A stretch of 64,000 nt of DNA from Amia ocellicauda (taxonomy: Eukaryota > Chordata > Actinopteri > Amiiformes > Amiidae): the NCBI RefSeq assembly GCF_036373705.1, contig NC_089856.1, positions 31,096,298-31,160,297 of the forward strand, in the 5' to 3' direction. Position 1 is the stretch's first letter, and each line of letters opens with the position of its first letter. Below the pieces are notes generated by a model that was given only the letters and a program-made list of their open reading frames with translations, had not been told where the DNA came from and ran no database searches. Shown here one piece after another: positions 1 through 14,600 of the stretch. The position numbers and the translations under genes are program-made.

Positions 1-1517
1 TAAAGTCAACAACAGAAGCTATCAGGACAACTGGAAAACAACTGAGATAGTAAATTATAAATAAATAAAATGTTGAGATTTTTGGATATTTTGTTTTTAG
101 ACTTTATTTTCAGAGAACAGCATTTATAATTACAAAAGTATGAAACAACGGACAACCTGTAAGCAAAACAAATAATCACATTTCTACTTCCAAAAGTAAA
201 TTGTCTGCAACCTGCACAGAACGTTTGTAAGCTTCCACTCTTGTCAACTTCTCAGTCTTCTGCAGAAATCAAGAGCAAACATGCCTCCTCGCCTTTATCA
301 AAGAAATATACTCTATTAGCAAACAGCGGACAGTTTTTACCTGGGTTGGTAGTACCTCATCTCCACAGAAAGTCACAGTAGTGAGATTTTCAGGCAAAAA
401 ATAATTGTTGCGATATAGCAAGCTTTCGTATACCTGGAGCTGGTTTTCAGAAGATGTATGTGAATGGATCTGAGCATCAGAAAAGTGAATCTTACAAAAC
501 ATAAATGAAACCTACAAAACAGCAACTGTGAAGTGTCTTTCAAAGTGCTATAATATACATTTGATTGTCCCCCCAAAATACCTTCACTTTGCAATGTAAC
601 AATAAATTAATGGGATTGCAGTCGAGCGTGCAGCAGTACAGAACTGCCTTCAAATTGGTGGAAATGACATAGTATGTATTTACCTTGACACTGAAATTCA
701 CACACTTACAGGGATGGATGTACAGGTTACTTTTTACATTATGACTGCCAACCACTTGAAGAAAGAATAACTTGTGCCAAGACACCAAGAACAGTAGCAG
801 GGTCCCTCTCCATAAGGTAGAAATATTGTTTGATTGTGTTTTGTTTCTCCAGGATTCATATTAGAATTAAAGACTAGTGCTGGGGCAATAACTGAAATAA
901 ATTGAAACAAAATAAAACTTTTGATCTGTATTGATTTTGCTGAACATCTGGCTGAAAACATCATGAAGTTACTTCAGTACTAAAGATGTACATTCCCTAC
1001 AGTTACTTAAATACACATTCTTATGATACCTTACATAACATCGCTTTTCCCTTTTACAGTCTGTAATTGAAAATGGCATCTTCAGAAGTGCCTTTTTTTA
1101 GTAAACAGATTTTGTAATAACTACAACTAGATTATGATGTTTATATAGTAAGTATACACATGTAATTATATGAAATTTGTTATTGTTTTTAATGATTAAT
1201 TCACTTTTTGTATAGATTGATGTTCGATACCTTGTTTTGCATTTATTACAGACTCATAACTTGATATTGAAACTAGAGAAATAGCAAGTAATACATAGTC
1301 ACTGAGGATTTGGTGTCTATGTCTTGCTGTGGCAGGGTCCAATTTTACTAACAGTAGGAAGAGGCCTGGTGAGATGTCTTAGGTCTTATGATATTTTGAT
1401 ATAGTCTTTTCATTCTATTCAGTCCAGTCTTTGGAGTTGCATATGGAGTCCATATTAATTTACTGTTCCCAGAAGAGAAAGCAGCCGTTAACCTTGACCA
1501 AGCCTGAACAACAGAGC
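1..1517. other. INPP5D 3' UTR and downstream flank
   Basis: No coding exon was recognised here. The INPP5D 3' UTR runs leftward from 1517. On the minus strand a canonical AATAAA is read at 1247-1242, about 270 bases after the stop, and another at 108-103. Either could end the transcript, and the nearer one is the simpler choice. The short ORFs in this stretch have no family resemblance. Confidence 0.5.
1242..1247 (-). terminator. candidate polyadenylation signal for INPP5D
   Basis: On the minus strand the hexamer AATAAA lies about 270 bases after the INPP5D stop codon. It is the nearest canonical signal I found. No transcript evidence supports its use. Confidence 0.4.
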
Positions 1518-4500
1518 TCACTTAACTGAACGTCCCTTCTTTGACACTTGAACCGCTTCTTGATTCACTGAGGAGAAAAGAAAAGCACAGACAATTAAAA
1601 GCTTGTAAATAATAATAATAATAATCTCAATCAGTTAGTAAATCCTTGCAAATTTCAGTGCAAGACATTGTCTCAGCTCTGACCCACACATAATCTCACA
1701 GTTTATACATCAATTCCCTGTGACAGCTTATCCTTCTGAACGTTTTGTATGGGGAAAGTTTGTTTCAAGAATAACCTTTACCTTCCTTGGAAACTGTCTG
1801 GGTGGGTCTTAAAAGGCCATCTACACGAGGCCTGCCTTTGCTGGGCAGCTCTGAGCTCTCTCGGTAGTCCCTTGGTTTGGTGGGGGGAGGATCAGGACGT
1901 GACTTAGCTGGAAGGGAAGGGGGAATCTTTGGCAGTATGCCGCAATCAGAACGGGATGGTACCACCGGTTTCTTAAGGCCAGGAGGCTGAAGGTTGCAGG
2001 GAGGCTTTGTCTCCGAGTAGGTAAAAGAGCGGTTCCGGGGGGTGGGCACAGGAGGTGGGCGTTCTCCTTCCACCTCCAGGATCTTTGGGAAGGGAAAGAA
2101 AGCATCTTGGGGTGTTAGCTGATCCTTGCGGTTGGGCCGCTGGGAGTCCTGCTCCTTGCGGCCTGATAACTTTGGCATTTCCCTGGATCCATACAGAGGA
2201 TTGTCAAACATCTCTGGGGGTCTCCCATCCTCTGACCTGCAGGGACAGAGCGATGTAGGGCTATGAATGTGGGAATGACTGAAAAGCAAGGCACAGAACA
2301 TCAACAGCAGACAACAACATATCTCTTCAAAAGAATTGTTAACACACTCTGCACAATAACCGTACCAGTGTTTCATCTGTCTTTTCATTTAAAGAAACAC
2401 TTTCTATTTAAACATTAGTCCCTCATGCCCAAGAACAGACAGAACCTTGCTTGCTTTGTTATGATTGTTTACTCCTGGGAAGATGAAGCAATGTGTCAAA
2501 GCCCAACTTTGAAACTGAGTACTCACATATGTTCAGGTGGTTTTCCTGGAGGACTGCGAACAGCCATTCCTGGACCCATCTTTTTGGGAGAGATTGGGGA
2601 GCGATTTGGTGGGGAGGACTCCTTGCCCCCTATTCCGCCTGGTGGGCTACTTTTAGGAAGCATGTCATAGCTCCAGCCGCCCACGAGCATCATATCAGAA
2701 GGAATCCCAGCTTTTATACCGACCCCCATATAATTGGGATTACTGATGTCAGTTGGAGAGGAGTGAGGTGACCTTGAGCACAAAAAGAGACAGATCCAGG
2801 AACTGGGTAAACCATCTCCCCATCTCAGTGTCAGAAAATGGTTCTTCTCTTTTTAACATTTGGCACAAGGTAAATTGTATTGCTTCATCTAATCAGGAGT
2901 AACTACATCACATTGCAACCAGAAAAGAAAACTTCTCAAGGACATATAATCTGTAAACAGAGAGAGAGATTGAGATCATAGTTTAATTCCTCCTCCTTGG
3001 TTAAACTTACTTGCCCTTGGACACTGCAGTGTCGTCTCTCTCTATCTTGACAAAATCTGCAAACACAAAGGGTGAGAAACACTTTTAGGTGAGCTCACTG
3101 CTCTGTTATAGGTGTGATGTTGATAGGTGCACATGAAGGCAGTTTGTAATACAAATAAAAATAAAAATTAACTTCCCAGTAGAAGCAAAGTAATTCACAT
3201 AATTCATTCAGCAACTACAGTAACAATACATTTCAAACATTACATGAAAGAGCCGACTGTCAAATACAGAGAGATGTTGTATCTTCTTGCGTAGTTTTTG
3301 TTGGCAATGAAACCACAAACAGCTGCATCACTCTGATCTCACCGTATAGCTTCTCGGTCTGTTTGCCCTCTGAAGTGCGCAACTGGATGGTACCAATTAA
3401 AGTGCCAGTCATCTCCCCGTGATGAGTCAGCGAAATGATGAAGTCTGTGGAGGACGACTCGGCAGAGCGGAGAGCGACACAGCCTTCCCCTGCAGGGTCA
3501 GGAAACAGGAAGTGTCAGCTCATGTAAGTAAGCACAAGTATGAAAAGTGAGTGCATAGATACGACAGCAGAAAGTCCCTCCTTAAGCTATATCTTTTAGC
3601 ATTATAAATAATAATTGTAAGAGGATTTATTTCATATTTTAAAATGATTATACCGTCACATTCAGGTTCATTTGCTACTTCTGTTAAAGTTATATTGAGA
3701 TGGCTGTCAAAAGCAAATTCAAGATCATGAACCTCTTTTTATTAGTAGCCTCATCCTGATCAAGTTCAGCACAGTTCTTGTTAACAATATGAAATCAATG
3801 TAATGGTTTATACTCCATTTTCATGGTACATCCTGATTATGGCCCTGCGTTTTACATTCTGAAACTGCACTTCACTTGTACATATAGTACACTACACAAT
3901 CCATGTATTGTTTAGAATTGATTATTATGTATTTATTGGCAGACTCACTTCCAAGGCAAAGAATAATAATCTCTTTATGCATTTAATCATCTCAATTAGT
4001 CCTTCCATTAACGCACACTGGCATGTTGATTAAGCCGCAGCAGCTACGGACATTTATTTATAGGGACATGCATCCTTTTATTACTAATATGACATTCTAT
4101 ATTATTTCTTCAAATGTGTAAATAATGTAAATGTTTCAGTATACTACTAGGAACACATCATTTGTCAACAAAAGAGTTAAAAAAACGCACTAGTTCAATG
4201 GCGTACAAACACATTCTTTGAGGTTTACTGCCAAACAGTAGATTTGACTTGTGATGCCCACATAATAGTCTCTGCCAGCAATATCTGGGCAAATAATTTG
4301 CCAAAAGCAGACAAGCTGGTTGCAACTGTTACAAAATGTTAACATTTTTAAAGACCAGCTGACAGAAGCAATCCAACAACAAGGCTGTACCTATAAAGTT
4401 GCCACCTGAGCCATGCATAACACAATGGGACCCTTGGCATTCTGCTATTGAATATCATTCCAGATACATCCCTGATTATGTGGGCTTTGTGGGAAAAGGA

Positions 4501-5649
4501 AATGCAAATGTACCTTAGAGGTAAGGAACCTCGAAAAAAATGCTTAAATATGTGCAAAGTTTAAAATTTCAAATTCAGGAAGTGAGAGTCCATCAAACAG
4601 TTAATACTTTTGCAGAATTAATAAATACATACCCAGCAATAGCACAAGAGCTACTCAGCACAAAACCATGTGTAAAATCCGCCCATGTAATTTCTGAGAA
4701 ACTGACTAATTACTACAACCTGGATTGATGCAATAAATTAATAAATACATACTTAACCGGCTCATAACTTAGTGATGGCAGTAAGGATATTCGACTCACA
4801 GCAATGTTTGTAGTTTATATAAGGAAGCCCTACCATTATACTGTATTCCAGGATTTGATTGTGACTGAAAGAGTGAAATGACTTTAAATACATGTTGGAT
4901 GAAAGCTGAAGAATTATTTCACTCTATAACCCGAAAGGCTAAAAGATATTTGTCAGGTGTTACCAATTCTGTAGATACTGAAAGGAGTCTTTCTTCTTTT
5001 AAAGAACAACACACATCTATGAAAGAAGGCAGGGGTAACCAACTGAAACTGTAAGTGACACTTAATGTGCTGCTTCCATTTTTAATGTTTTCTTTTTCAT
5101 AAATGTTACAGCATTGATGTTATGATTTCATTATCTTATATAAATTGTTCTCAGATTTTGTACTGTGTTTTTACCAACTTGTGTTGTTCCTACTAGTAAA
5201 CTGAAACATTTTAAATATTTACACATTCAAAGAAATTAGTAATAAAGGGATGCATGACTAAATAAATGTCCGTTGCTGCCACTTAATCAACGTGCCAATG
5301 CACATTAATAGAATTACTTATTGAGATGATTAAAGGAAAAGGGAGATTATTAATCAATAGGGTTTAATTAAGCAGACTAGATGACAACCTTGCGCTGAGA
5401 GAATAAGAAAGTCAGCTGCAGCCTACAAAAGTTGGTTGTGTAAAACATAGGGCCCTAATCATGATATAACAATCCCGGTGGTTTATGTATAGTATGTAAA
5501 AAAATGACACTAGCAGAAAACTCCCCCTGCCTCAAATCACACAAAATCCCCAAACGCATACCATAAGACTCATCGCTGTCAGTAGATTTCACACTAATGA
5601 GTATGTGTTGGTCCAGCAAATACTCAGGGTCGGAAATGATAGGAGTAAG
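1518..5649 (-). other. INPP5D: INPP5D exons 22-27: end of C2 domain and signalling tail
   Basis: Exons 22-23 carry the C2 region, with [15 protein letters not shown] and then [11 protein letters not shown] and [10 protein letters not shown]. Exons 24-27 encode a proline-rich tail with two NPXY motifs, NPNY at 889-892 and NPLY at 972-975. In human SHIP1 the matching tyrosines recruit PTB-domain adaptors such as SHC. PXXP stretches (for example [14 protein letters not shown]) could bind SH3 domains. The final exon is only 50 coding bases, and the stop codon is read at 1518-1520. Confidence 0.9.
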
Positions 5650-8600
5650 CTGGGGAAAGAAAACAAGTCCAGAATGAACACAGATCTGATCAGAATTCAT
5701 AAATCCAGGCTCTCTGGATGTGGCTTGACTTCTCCAATATCACAGCTGTGGTAATACTGAATGGTTGAATAGATATAAAAGTAGTTGAAAGTTTTCCCCA
5801 CCATTCATTTGACATAAACATGGTTAAAGACAGTATACTTTTATTAGTGAGAAATATGGAGTCAATGGAGTGAAAGTTCATAGTTGACATCCTTTATAAT
5901 GGATCTCCAAACAGTAGCTAACTTATACTCTATGTATATTATAATTATAACTGAACCATGTATTACCTCCACTTGTGATCCAAATCGCACCTTTAGACAT
6001 CCTTCTTTATGCTCCACGTTCTCTCCCTCAGAACTTTTAACAAAAGCTAAACAAAAGAAAAAACAACTCAAGCTTCATGGCCTACAAGAAGCACCATTAC
6101 AGTATGCAGAAAAAGTGTTATATGCTACTAGCTGCTGTTAATACACAATCAAATGCCTATATTTTAGGCAGTGTTGTGACAATAGTTTCTGCAAACATCA
6201 ATCAGCAAATTGTCCTTAGTCAGTCCTAGATCAGGAAAATTGAGCTTCTTACATTCCAAGCAGCTGGAGTGGTACTCAATGGAGAACTTCGTTTTGGACT
6301 TTGTCATGAGGTTGGCTACACAATTCATGAATTTGATCCCACCTTGAGATTCATTGTTGGGGTCTGAAAGAAACACATATCAAGAAGCTGGGGGATGAAA
6401 ACAGATCCTGCAGTATACATAAAAAGGTACATGGTAAAACTACATGTATTGAAGAACTATATAACTATATATTTGTTTGCTAACTGGAAATAACAATATT
6501 ATTTCTAATCTTCCATCTTCAACCGCTTCATCCTCTAATCTGCTGTCTTTGAGACCAGTTAAGGTGTTCAGTATATATCTCATTCTGTTAAAGCTTTTTT
6601 TAATCTCGTTTTTTTTTTTCCAAATCTCTATTTTTTTCATCAGGAAATACACATCAAAAGGGGATTTTTATAGCATACCATGTAGAAACTTTTGATAAAA
6701 CCTATTTTTAATTTCAACAAGAGCCCTACAAAGATTATTGTGAACATTCACAGATAAGATCGACAGAGACACGGAAACAAAGGACTGACTGTTTTTGGAG
6801 ACAAACTGTGAAGTCACTCCAATTTCAAATGTCGCAAAGACCGGAGAGTGGTCACTTGTCATGATGTCGTTGGTACACCCTGTGAAAACAGCAAACGTTA
6901 TCATTATGGTGGAATAGATGGTTTAAACCACCTGCTTAGAAGAAAACATTTGCGTATATCAAACAAAATGATAGAGATTTAAATGTCAATGTCATGTCAA
7001 ACTTTCAAAGACATTAACCCATTTAATTGTTTACAGAAACGGTGTTCAATACACATACTTCTGCAGTTTATAAATAAATAATATATGTTTCTCGACTCCT
7101 GGCTCAGTGACCTTATATACAGAAATGTTAAACTGCAGGACAGTGTCTTCTTGAAATACTAACCATATGACTGACAAACAACATATGCCAAGGGGTAGGA
7201 CTTCCAAAGGACGCGGTCACACCAAGATGGAAGGTTATACTTTGTCTGAAAGGAAAACGTTAACCAATTTTATTTGCGTCTCAGACGATCATCACACACT
7301 TCCTCATTAGGCAAGAGTGCAGACCAATGGTCATGCAATTAAACTGACATGCATTTCTTTTCAACTCAAATTTGCATAACTGACATCAGGCCCCAGAAAA
7401 AGAAAATAAAAAAAAACAAAAGTTTAAAGCATTAAAGTTGTTCTTTTTAAAATGTCTTAATTAAGATTTATTTTGAAATGCTGACAAAATTACTTTTAAT
7501 TGAATTACCTATATTGTATTAAAAGGTCAGTTCAAAACAGTCTGTGTGTTATAAATAGACAGAGCTGTATCTATATTCAATACACTGGTGTTTAATTACT
7601 ACTAATTTTGTATTAAAACGATGAGTTCAGATAAACACCATGGAAGTGAACGTTTTGGAATGAACCAGTAATGTTGCGGGGCTGTTCTGAAAAGGATACA
7701 CAGAGAAACAGATGAAAACTCACCCCAGTGGCCTTGGCTTTGGTATAGGCATAGCGCTCTCGTGTCTCTCTCTCAAAGCGATAGGTGGGGGCAAATGTAA
7801 TTTCTTCTTCCTCTGGAAAAAAGACATAAATTGCTAGCTCATCAGAAACAAAACTTTTTTTTTTGTACACTTCCACTTCAGTGACAGAATATATATACAT
7901 ATACATAAACACTTTGAAATACATGATGACAGCCTACTTTTTGAAGTTCAAAGAAAATGTTCCAGGGTATTAACAGGGTAATAATTAAATACATATATTT
8001 TTCTGTCTGGTATATTTTCGTATTGTAATTCCCCCCAAGCCAGGTAAGATTTTTTTGATTGAAGTACAATACATAACATTATAATATTCTACTTCATATC
8101 TTACCATAATGTAAAAACACCTTCGAGTCTTTCTTTTCAATTGTGAGCTGGTCTTTGCTGAGGAGTTCCTGGTATTGCTGTTGTTTGATCTTTGTCACAA
8201 TGTTCTCCGCTTCCTGGCAAAATGAAACAATACAAAATAGTGGTTCTTCCTGTCTGATGATGTCAGCACTGACTAGTACAGATTTTTTTTTTTTTTTAAA
8301 TAAATACTCTGGGGGCGTCTTTTTTTTTTTTCCATGCTGATATCTAAAATCTTGGTCACTGATTTTGTGTGTGCCCCTGTGAGAGACAGATGTTAGAATA
8401 CCTTCTCTGAAAGAAATAACACTTCGTACTACAAACTAATCATGTAATCATGTTCCGCTAGTTTTATCAACGGCATAATTAATATACAGGTTGGCCACTT
8501 ACCACTGAAGGCATGTCAATGCGATAGTTTAAATCTCCCAACCAGAAAAGATGGGTGAATCGATGGGTGATGTCAAATGGATTTAGCTTCTTATCTCCCA

Positions 8601-11600
8601 GGTTGAGGAAACGGAGGATACTGATGTAGTTCTGGTTCCGTCTGATACAAAATCACAGGGAAGAGCTTAAGTGTTGCTCATACTTGACCCAAACAGTTGT
8701 CAGTGCTTGGAGTAGCTTACCATACCATCAATTAAAATGGAATCTCCCATCAATCAGGTAGGTGCAGTATTGGAACTGATCTTAAATATGACCAAGATTT
8801 TCTGCAGTCTACCTGGCCTTCTTACTTTTATTAAGTTATACAGATTTGCCCTATTGTTACCTTAGTTTGCATACCTTCCAATCACTCATAAGTCATTCTC
8901 AGTATTAGATGCTTGGTAGTTACCTCAGTTTCTTTTCGCTCCCTGAGGTCAGATGGCTGTTAACAAATCCAAACGATGTACCATTGAACATGAAGGAAAT
9001 ACCCACCGCCCCTTTATTGCCTGAACAGCAGAAATGTGGAAAAAACAAAGTGTAAGCATTGCATATTTCTACCATATATTACAAATATATTTCTTTGTTC
9101 CCTGTGGGTTGCAGGTCACTCACCGAGGGCATTGGCAATTCCTGTCTTGACGCTGTCACTGAACACATGGCTGATGCGGTTCTCGTGTTCTGGTTTTGCC
9201 AGGACTACCAGGCGGATGTTCCACAGTGTGTGGATGGCCACCTACAGGAAGTCACGGCATACACAATGAGAGATCATGTGGTGTAAGGTCAACTATATCC
9301 ACAATATAGTATAGAAAATTGTAAATAGTAGCATAGTTGCATAGTAAATGCTGTAACATACACATGGTAGGACACACAGGAAAGAATTTGGATTATAACA
9401 TAAATTTCTTCTTTAATAACATCATAGTAAATCAGTATTCCATTTATTTCAAATTTGCAAGTCATTTTTTAAAGACTGTAATCATTTTCTACTGCTAAAA
9501 AAGTAGGAAAACACAAATGTTATTTCTGTCCATCTGATTGACAGTCTTTGCCCAACATTTCAAAGTATCTTGATATTTCTGTGGCACGGCCTAGTTAAGA
9601 TGCTTCCAACATGGTGTTTCTTACTGGTTTGAAGCTGATGTTGGTGATTTCCCTCAGAGTGTTTTTTATAACGTCCATCCACTCTCTCTCTCCGAGCTGA
9701 TCCTCTTGTGTCCCGATTACATAGATGTCATGGGGGATGTGGTCAGCTGTGTCGTCCCGCGTCTTCCCTTGTCCCTTCGACTTGAACCACGATGTAATGT
9801 TGGAAGGAGGATTGGCATTGCCTGTGAAAATCAAATCATCTCCACTCATAAACATAGTTTAGGCTGCTTAACATTCATAACAGAGTCCATTACCAAACAC
9901 TCTGCATTTTTCAATTGCTGAAAAATTTTGGAGAAAGCAATTTTCTCTCTCATTTCACATATCCCAATTGATTCTGCTTTGCGTGGTCTGGAATTGTTAA
10001 ATACATATTACTGAGGCCTTGTCCCCCCATATGTTTTTGATTTCATAATGCAGAACCATTTTATACATCTTGCATATGTCCAAATAATTCTATACAATAA
10101 GAATATTACAACATGTCATATTAGCCTAATAGTAATAAAATATCATCCAGATTAATATTACATAATTAATACACTTTTTGACCTGTGGGCTTTTTTGAAC
10201 AGACCACCATTATTTTGAAACCATATCACTTTTGGTTTCACATTCAAGAAAAATAATGTTTGGAGATACTGACCCATATTCCATGTGCCTATGAATATTG
10301 TAATCATGTCTGGTTCAGGCTTATCAGAGTGTTTATTCTTCATCTGCTGAAGGAGCTGACAAAATCCTTCTCGTTTCTGTAATTAAAAAAAACAATGATT
10401 GTCCCTTCCTTTACAATGTATATTACAATATTTACAAACCAGATTGTCTCTAATTTGGAGTTTAACTTGGAAGGTAGTTATCAACCCCTTTAAAGTGACC
10501 ACTTTATGTAATGTCCAGATGATGCCTCACCTTTGAGTCTTCAAAGACATACTCCTTCCTCTGTACCTTCTCTTTCTCTGTTTCCACAACAATCACGAGT
10601 CTAGTATGGACCTTCTGTGACTTCACGAGCTGTAAGACTACACACAGAAAAGCGGCAGGAATCAGAGAGGAGTCAGGAGGCTATAGTCAACAACAGTGGT
10701 TCCCAACCCCAGTCCTGGAGGAACCCCTACCCTGCTGGTTTTTGTTCCAACCAAGATCTCAATTACTTGAACAAGTAAATGAGAGCCTTTAAATGTTTTT
10801 AAACAGTAGGGGTTTTAAGTTAAGTATATAATTGTATCCAACTATTTTATTACACAATTTTAAAAGTAAAATCGAAGCAGATTGTTACTTCAATTAAGTA
10901 ATCGAGAGCTTAGTTGGAACAAAAACCAGCAGGGTAGGGAGGACCATGTTGGGAACCTATGGTCTACAATATGTTTCTATTGTCTTGTTAAGGTCTTACT
11001 TTTATTGTGCATGAAGTACTTGTCCTCTGATCCTTCTTTGGATTTCTTGAATATCACTTTTCCAGCTTCAACATCGACCTTCAAGTACATTTTTGTTGAG
11101 ATGCCAAGTGAATCTGATTTGACCTGTACAAAGACATGAGGCTGAAATAAGTATTTTCACTTTCCTTGACATGCACCCAAAACCTGATTTGAAAAGCATG
11201 ATCAGTCTGGAAGCATCTGATGACAATATTAATGTTGTTAAATATAACTTACTATTAGAATGTATCATTTGAAACTGGTAAAGTGTCTATAAAAACTGTC
11301 TGACTACATGCCAAACAACAAGCAAAAGGTGACCTGAACTGGTATTTGGAGAAAAAACTAAACAAATAATAATAATAATAGCAAACAAGAAAAAACTAAC
11401 AACCGCATTAGACTGGTGAATAACAGCGTTAATGTACAGAACAAAACATTCCACGGGCTAGAAAAACAAATGAGGTTACCCAGGTAAGTTTTGTAACATA
11501 CAGTGTGACATACAGAGTGTGGTTTTCTCTGTGACGTTGGAGGCTAATTCTGTGCCGATAATCAAATATACTTCAAGTCTCAAACAGAGGAACTAACTTT

Positions 11601-14600
11601 CACCAAATTCTGTATACCAACAGTATCTCAAATATCAGCAGAATTTCTGCATCTCATTTGCCTTTGGTTTTGCATTGAAATGTACAGTTCAATTAAAGGA
11701 TTGGAGGCAAGGATAGTGACACAGTCTTAGAACAAGTTTTAAGCATTATTAAACTATTTTCCAAATAATTGTTTGGAAAACCCAGACTATTTTGTACACA
11801 GAGGTGCCTTAGTAATATCTTGGGAGAATTAACACTTAAATCATATCCTTAGCAGCTATTATTATTATTATCATTATTGCAATCAGCGGGACCCAGATAG
11901 ATACTGTTATATTTCCCAATGTTCTGGTGCACCTGCTTAATATCCTTCAACAATTTTAATTTATTAACTCTTAACAAATATGGTGAAGTTGATCTGTGTC
12001 TTCTGATCTTATTGTGTAATATATAGATTAGAATAGAAAGATGTTGATATGTGCTAATTAAATAATGGGAAGATGTTTCATGAAATCAATTCTATGTGCA
12101 AAATATATTTATTCCCCCAGATGTGACTATCCTAGGGCCCTACAAAGATAAATATAACTGAGTACAAAACCTGTTATACATTACCTCAAAGGTAACAGGA
12201 GGTATCAACGACTTTCTATGGCCACCATCATATCCAACAGACTCAAACACAGCACTCTTTGTCTAGAAGGGGAGGGCAGGAGGTTATTAAAAGGGCAACA
12301 GATATATACTCATGTTATAATAGGAAGGAAGAATACAATAAAATAAAAGTGTATGGTTATTAATTTTGGTTTTATTGTATCACTTCTTTGTAAAAATATT
12401 TTCTTGTAAATGTTACCATTTTTGAGGGTGCTTTGAATTTGGAAGTATAGGGCTGCAACAATTTAATCAATTAATCTGACAATTACTACTTTGATTAATC
12501 AGATTAAAATAATCCAGTCTTTAGTTAAAAACTGTTTTGATAATGAAAAATAAAGAAAATGCTTTCAGTTCAGTGTTTACAGGCTTTTCTATATTAAATA
12601 GCTTCAATGGCAGTCCAATACCGGACGAAGGTATTGGTATAATGTTTTTTTTCTGAAATGAGAGAGAGATAATATAAAAACGACACCGACCAGTGAAAGA
12701 CGGTGGGAAAATTTATCATCTGCGTGTCTAACCACGAAAAACTAGACAACAGAGCACATCAAAATAGACCGACAATATCGCAATACCGGCAAGATATCGC
12801 GGAGGAGCTGGGCGTGAATGGCACCGACTGTCTAAGGAAGCAGAACTCTAGAAAGTGGTAAAGCTCAGATAATGAACAAACATGCGACTTACATTATTTA
12901 CAAAGAGTTGCACTTTCAAATTAACAGTTGAAGCATGCACTCTGCTTTTGTGTTATGGTGAAGTGTAGTAAAAATGATATAACAGCTGCTTATTTCTTCA
13001 GCAGCCCCGTTGCAAACTCAAACGGTTTAAATGTGTTGTGTCGTTTACCATCAAGATCAAGAGACGGGAAAGGCTGTGTACTTAGTGCGGTTTTAACGGA
13101 TGCGCAATGTCCCTGATTGACATCTTTTCGGATGACGGTCTATGACGTGTTGGATGCAGTGGCAGCGGCCATGTGCTTTCTCTTCAGCTGCTCCGTGCCA
13201 TGTCAGTTCAGCTTTGCACATGTTGCAGGACACTGTCTTTCTTTGCGCTGTGCAATGTAAAGTGCTCCTGTACTTACATAACTTTCCAGGGGTGCGCCCC
13301 AGGTAGACCCAACTAATTGACAATTAAATTCGTTGGCAACGATGTTTAATAGTCAACGTTATTGGTTTAATTGATTAGTTGTTGCAGCCCTAGAACCAGA
13401 GCATTTTAATTCTGTGATAGAGCACTTATGAAATAGCCAACCACATTTAAAATGTAAAGTGTTCCTATTGTTTTCCTGTTGGTTGATACCATCGAAATCA
13501 TAGAATCATGTTCATGGATTACCCACCCTCCCCCCAAACAAAGGGCTGAAGAAGACCCTACCTTGTCTTCTATTGAGTATAGCAGTTTGGTTAACTGCTC
13601 AAGTCTAGAAGCGACAGGCACTAAACTGGACTCAGAAACCTAGAATAAAAAAAAAAATGAATTGCTCAATAATGCACTTTAAAAGACTGAAAAATTATAC
13701 TACAGAAGAAAACAAAATGTATGTGTCATATTAAAATTATAGAGAACATAATTTAGCATAACCTCAGCAGACTATTTGCATATACAATACAAAGCTTATG
13801 TCTAGTCCTTAGTCTATAATAGCTTTCAACATTGTGATTCAAAAACAGGTACTACCTGGCTCCTTTGGCGTCCTAAACCAGGGGAGAGCTGTTGATCCAA
13901 TGCCTTCTGAAATAACTCCAGAGTGGGCAAAGTACGTGTAATTTCACTGCAAACAGACATACGCACACAGCTTAATTATTTCATATGCTCTCCTCAAGGA
14001 ATGGTTACACTGAGTTTTGATGTTTTTAAACAGTGTTAGATAATGTAACTGCTCCCCCATTCCTTTTCATCACAGAGATGGATGTGTCTCTTAATACTCA
14101 CAACTCTTTTTATCTCTGTTCTTTTACTATTGTCTTTTTTACAAAAACGGTCCACATGCAGATGAAAATGTAAAAATGTTGACTTAATTCTTGCATATGA
14201 AAGTGCTGTACAAAACTCAAATTGTTTATGTGAAACAACAAAAGCCTCAATGGTGATTATAGCCTTATTATTCAACTGCCAGTGCTATTTTCAGCTACTG
14301 TGGTTTTACAAAGACAAATAAGAGTGCAAGTACAGAACAGTCAATGCATGTGTCTTTCTCTCCGTTACAGCACTTAGAGGAAGCGGCTCCTGCTCCAAAC
14401 AAAGCATGCAAATTTAATAAAATATGGCTGAAGAATACTGACTGGCTGTCTATAAAACACAAACACTGTGCATGGTTTGCCACAGTAAAACAGACCTGTT
14501 ATTCACAGAATTGAAGGGTGATCAAATTCACTTGGAGACTGTATGTACACATTGTCCCTTATTAATTTAATCAATTTATCATCCACTTTATCCAGTGAAC

